From positions 20,241-28,552 of the forward strand of contig DFSS01000057.1 of NCBI GenBank assembly GCA_002381225.1: a DNA stretch of 8,312 nt. The letters run 5' to 3'. Shown piece after piece: positions 6,883-8,312 of this stretch. Each line of letters opens with the position of its first letter. The first letter of the stretch is position 1. Source of the DNA: Flavobacteriales bacterium UBA3431. GTDB lineage: Bacteria; Bacteroidota; Bacteroidia; Flavobacteriales; Schleiferiaceae. Both the position numbers and the translations under genes were made by a program. The notes under the pieces were generated by a model. The model saw only the letters and a list, made by a program, of their open reading frames with translations. It had not been told where the DNA came from and made no database searches.

Positions 6883-8259
6883 TTACTTGTCTTTGGTGAT
6901 GAGCGCCGTGAAGTGTCCTTCGGAGGCCAATTTAGATCCAACCCAAGCTTGCCCACGCATTTGCACGATGCCGCGGCGGATGGGTTCCGTGAACTGTAGA
7001 TGAAAGACCAAGGTGTCGCCGGGGCCTACTTTGTTTTTGAATTTGACTTGATCCATTTTCAAAAAGTAGGTCAAGTAGTTTTCCGGATCGGGCACCGTAC
7101 TCAAGGCCAATATGCCTCCGACCTGGGCCATCGCTTCCAGTTGGAGCACGCCAGGCATGACCGGAGCGCCAGGGAAGTGCCCTGTAAAGAAGGGCTCGTT
7201 CATGGTCACGGCCTTCATGCCGACAATTTCATTCTCGGACATTTCCAAAATCTTGTCCACCAATAAAAATGGTGGGCGGTGGGGAAGGATGGACATGATT
7301 TTTGTCACGTCCATCAAGGGCGTCTGATCGGGATGGTAGGTGGGGATTCCCTTGGTACTTGCGTCTTCCATGATTTTTTGTGCGAGTAGGGTATTGGTTT
7401 TGTGTCCAGGTTTAAAAGTACGAATATGTGCTCGGATGGGCTGCCCCAAAAGTGCGATATCCCCTATGAGATCCAGCAACTTATGGCTGGCAGGTTCATT
7501 GGGTAGGCGGAATGGAGTCAAGGGTATGGGGCCCACGTCGTCGCGGCGGACGAGGGTCTCGCCCACAAAATCGTTGAGGGCGAGCCAATCCGATTCTGTC
7601 AACGGTGCATCCACAACGAGAACCCCGGATCCTGGACGTGCGCCTTTGAGCAGACCGCGATGAATGAGGGGGGTGATGTGGGTGGCGATGGTAAACGTGC
7701 GAGCGGGGGCAATGTTGGCTCCATAATCTTGGCCGCTTCGAAAGTGGGCGTTAACGGGGCCCACAGCCTCGGCTTCGTGGCTCAGGGTGACCTCAAACGA
7801 AGGCAAATCAGCGGGGTAGGCTTCCGCCCAAGCGCCTGTTTCGGGATCTTCGACGCGAATGGGGGCTTGAAGGGTAATTCCATGCTCTAGCTGGGGGCTA
7901 GGGCTGCATCCAGCTTGGTGAATAGCTTCCCACCAGGGAAGTGCTGACCCATCCAAAATGGGTATTTCGCTGGCGGTGAGTTCGATGCGTGCGTGGTAAA
8001 TGCCTGCCGCATACAAGGCAGAAAGCAGATGTTCGGCCGTATGCACGGTCGTTTCTCCGTTGGATAGAGTGGTGCGACGGTCTGTATCGGTCACACAGCT
8101 GGGCGAGACGCGCAATGGAGTCGCCTCGGGGCAATCCATTCGATGGAAAACATAGCCATGGCCAGTCGGAGCTGGATGAACCGTCACGGTGCACGAGTCA
8201 CCGGTGTGGATGCCTTGGCCCGTTAATTGGAAAGGGTGGAGGAGAGTGTAGGACGTCAC
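6883..8259 (-). CDS. lpxC-fabZ: bifunctional UDP-3-O-acyl-GlcNAc deacetylase / 3-hydroxyacyl-ACP dehydratase fusion
   Basis: The 458-residue protein joins two enzymes. Residues 1 to about 305 are LpxC, the zinc deacetylase that commits sugar to lipid A. HTAEHLLSAL (73-82) supplies the catalytic Glu76 and zinc ligand His77, HKLLDLIGD (259-267) gives His259 and Asp263, and PGHKTNTLLAQ holds His286, equivalent to E. coli His265. Residues about 313-458 are FabZ, which dehydrates 3-hydroxyacyl-ACP in fatty acid elongation: MSILPHRPPFLLVDKI (322-337), His361 in GHFPGAPVMPG, and Glu375 in LEAMAQ. All expected catalytic residues of both halves are present. This fusion is established in Bacteroidota. 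Its effect may be to balance the 3-hydroxyacyl-ACP pool between membrane lipid and lipid A. The GTG start at 8259 overlaps the preceding stop in GTGA; there is no in-frame ATG upstream within the window, and TSYTLLHPFQLTGQGIHTG aligns with the normal LpxC start. Confidence 0.97.
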   Translation of the reverse strand: MTSYTLLHPFQLTGQGIHTGDSCTVTVHPAPTGHGYVFHRMDCPEATPLRVSPSCVTDTDRRTTLSNGETTVHTAEHLLSALYAAGIYHARIELTASEIPILDGSALPWWEAIHQAGCSPSPQLEHGITLQAPIRVEDPETGAWAEAYPADLPSFEVTLSHEAEAVGPVNAHFRSGQDYGANIAPARTFTIATHITPLIHRGLLKGARPGSGVLVVDAPLTESDWLALNDFVGETLVRRDDVGPIPLTPFRLPNEPASHKLLDLIGDIALLGQPIRAHIRTFKPGHKTNTLLAQKIMEDASTKGIPTYHPDQTPLMDVTKIMSILPHRPPFLLVDKILEMSENEIVGMKAVTMNEPFFTGHFPGAPVMPGVLQLEAMAQVGGILALSTVPDPENYLTYFLKMDQVKFKNKVGPGDTLVFHLQFTEPIRRGIVQMRGQAWVGSKLASEGHFTALITKDK

Positions 8260-8312
8260 GAACGGGGCTTCATGTTGGAGGCCGCAAATTTCCGACGAAA
8301 AACCGACGCTTC
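8256..8312 (-). CDS. 3' end of the gene before lpxC-fabZ, probably lpxD (partial)
   Basis: On the minus strand the frame is open from the window edge and reads EASVFRRKFAASNMKPRS, then TGA at 8258-8256. The stop overlaps the GTG start of lpxC-fabZ by 4 nt, a classic coupled junction. The usual gene order in Bacteroidota is lpxD, lpxC-fabZ, lpxA, efp, so UDP-3-O-acylglucosamine N-acyltransferase (LpxD) is the best guess. The short basic tail ending after the hexapeptide domain fits, but 18 residues cannot prove it. Confidence 0.55.
   Translation of the reverse strand, partial: EASVFRRKFAASNMKPRS

Noticed and set aside
7000..7890. Several plus-strand open frames opposite lpxC-fabZ
   Set aside because: They are antisense to a protein with complete catalytic motifs, have no domain-like sequence, and overlap each other in different frames.

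Overview
The window looks like chromosomal DNA from a Gram-negative bacterium of the phylum Bacteroidota. Three things point there: a SusC/SusD outer-membrane pair, an LpxC-FabZ fusion protein (an arrangement typical of that phylum), and near absence of Shine-Dalgarno sequences in front of the genes. A member of the Flavobacteriales (Cryomorphaceae/Schleiferiaceae-like) is plausible, but that finer placement is an inference. Base composition is moderate and I see no insertion sequence, CRISPR array, tRNA or rRNA.

Left part (1-4816, plus strand). The window opens with the last 13 codons of an apparent SusD-like gene and its rho-independent terminator. After a gap of about 120 bases that holds a weak promoter candidate comes a complete susC-like gene (TonB-dependent outer-membrane transporter). 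A susD-like gene (surface lipoprotein that captures substrate) follows 12 nt later. The pair ends in a second terminator that is identical to the first over 30 nt. This suggests at least two SusC/SusD units in tandem. No glycoside hydrolase, peptidase, sulfatase or regulator is visible here, so the imported substrate cannot be named.

Middle (4817-4887). Two terminators face each other: the susCD terminator on the plus strand and a perfect-stem hairpin with a U-tract that ends the minus-strand operon. They insulate two convergent transcription units.

Right part (4888-8312, minus strand, read right to left). This is a tightly packed lipid A operon: the 3' end of a gene that is probably lpxD, then lpxC-fabZ (458 aa fusion), lpxA, an orphan ABC-type ATPase, and efp (elongation factor P). 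lpxD/lpxC overlap by 4 nt, lpxC/lpxA and lpxA/ATPase are 2 nt apart, and ATPase/efp are 23 nt apart. Two of the genes start with GTG. LpxA and LpxC catalyse the first two steps of lipid A synthesis, and LpxD the third. The FabZ domain dehydrates 3-hydroxyacyl-ACP, the same pool that LpxA and LpxD draw on, so the fusion links the two competing pathways. EF-P rescues ribosomes stalled at proline runs. The least understood gene is the ATPase, which has Walker A, signature and Walker B motifs but no obvious Q-loop glutamine and no membrane partner nearby.

Nothing here is clearly a new system. The points most worth checking are the tandem SusCD units with matching 3' ends and the orphan ATPase inside the lipid A operon.
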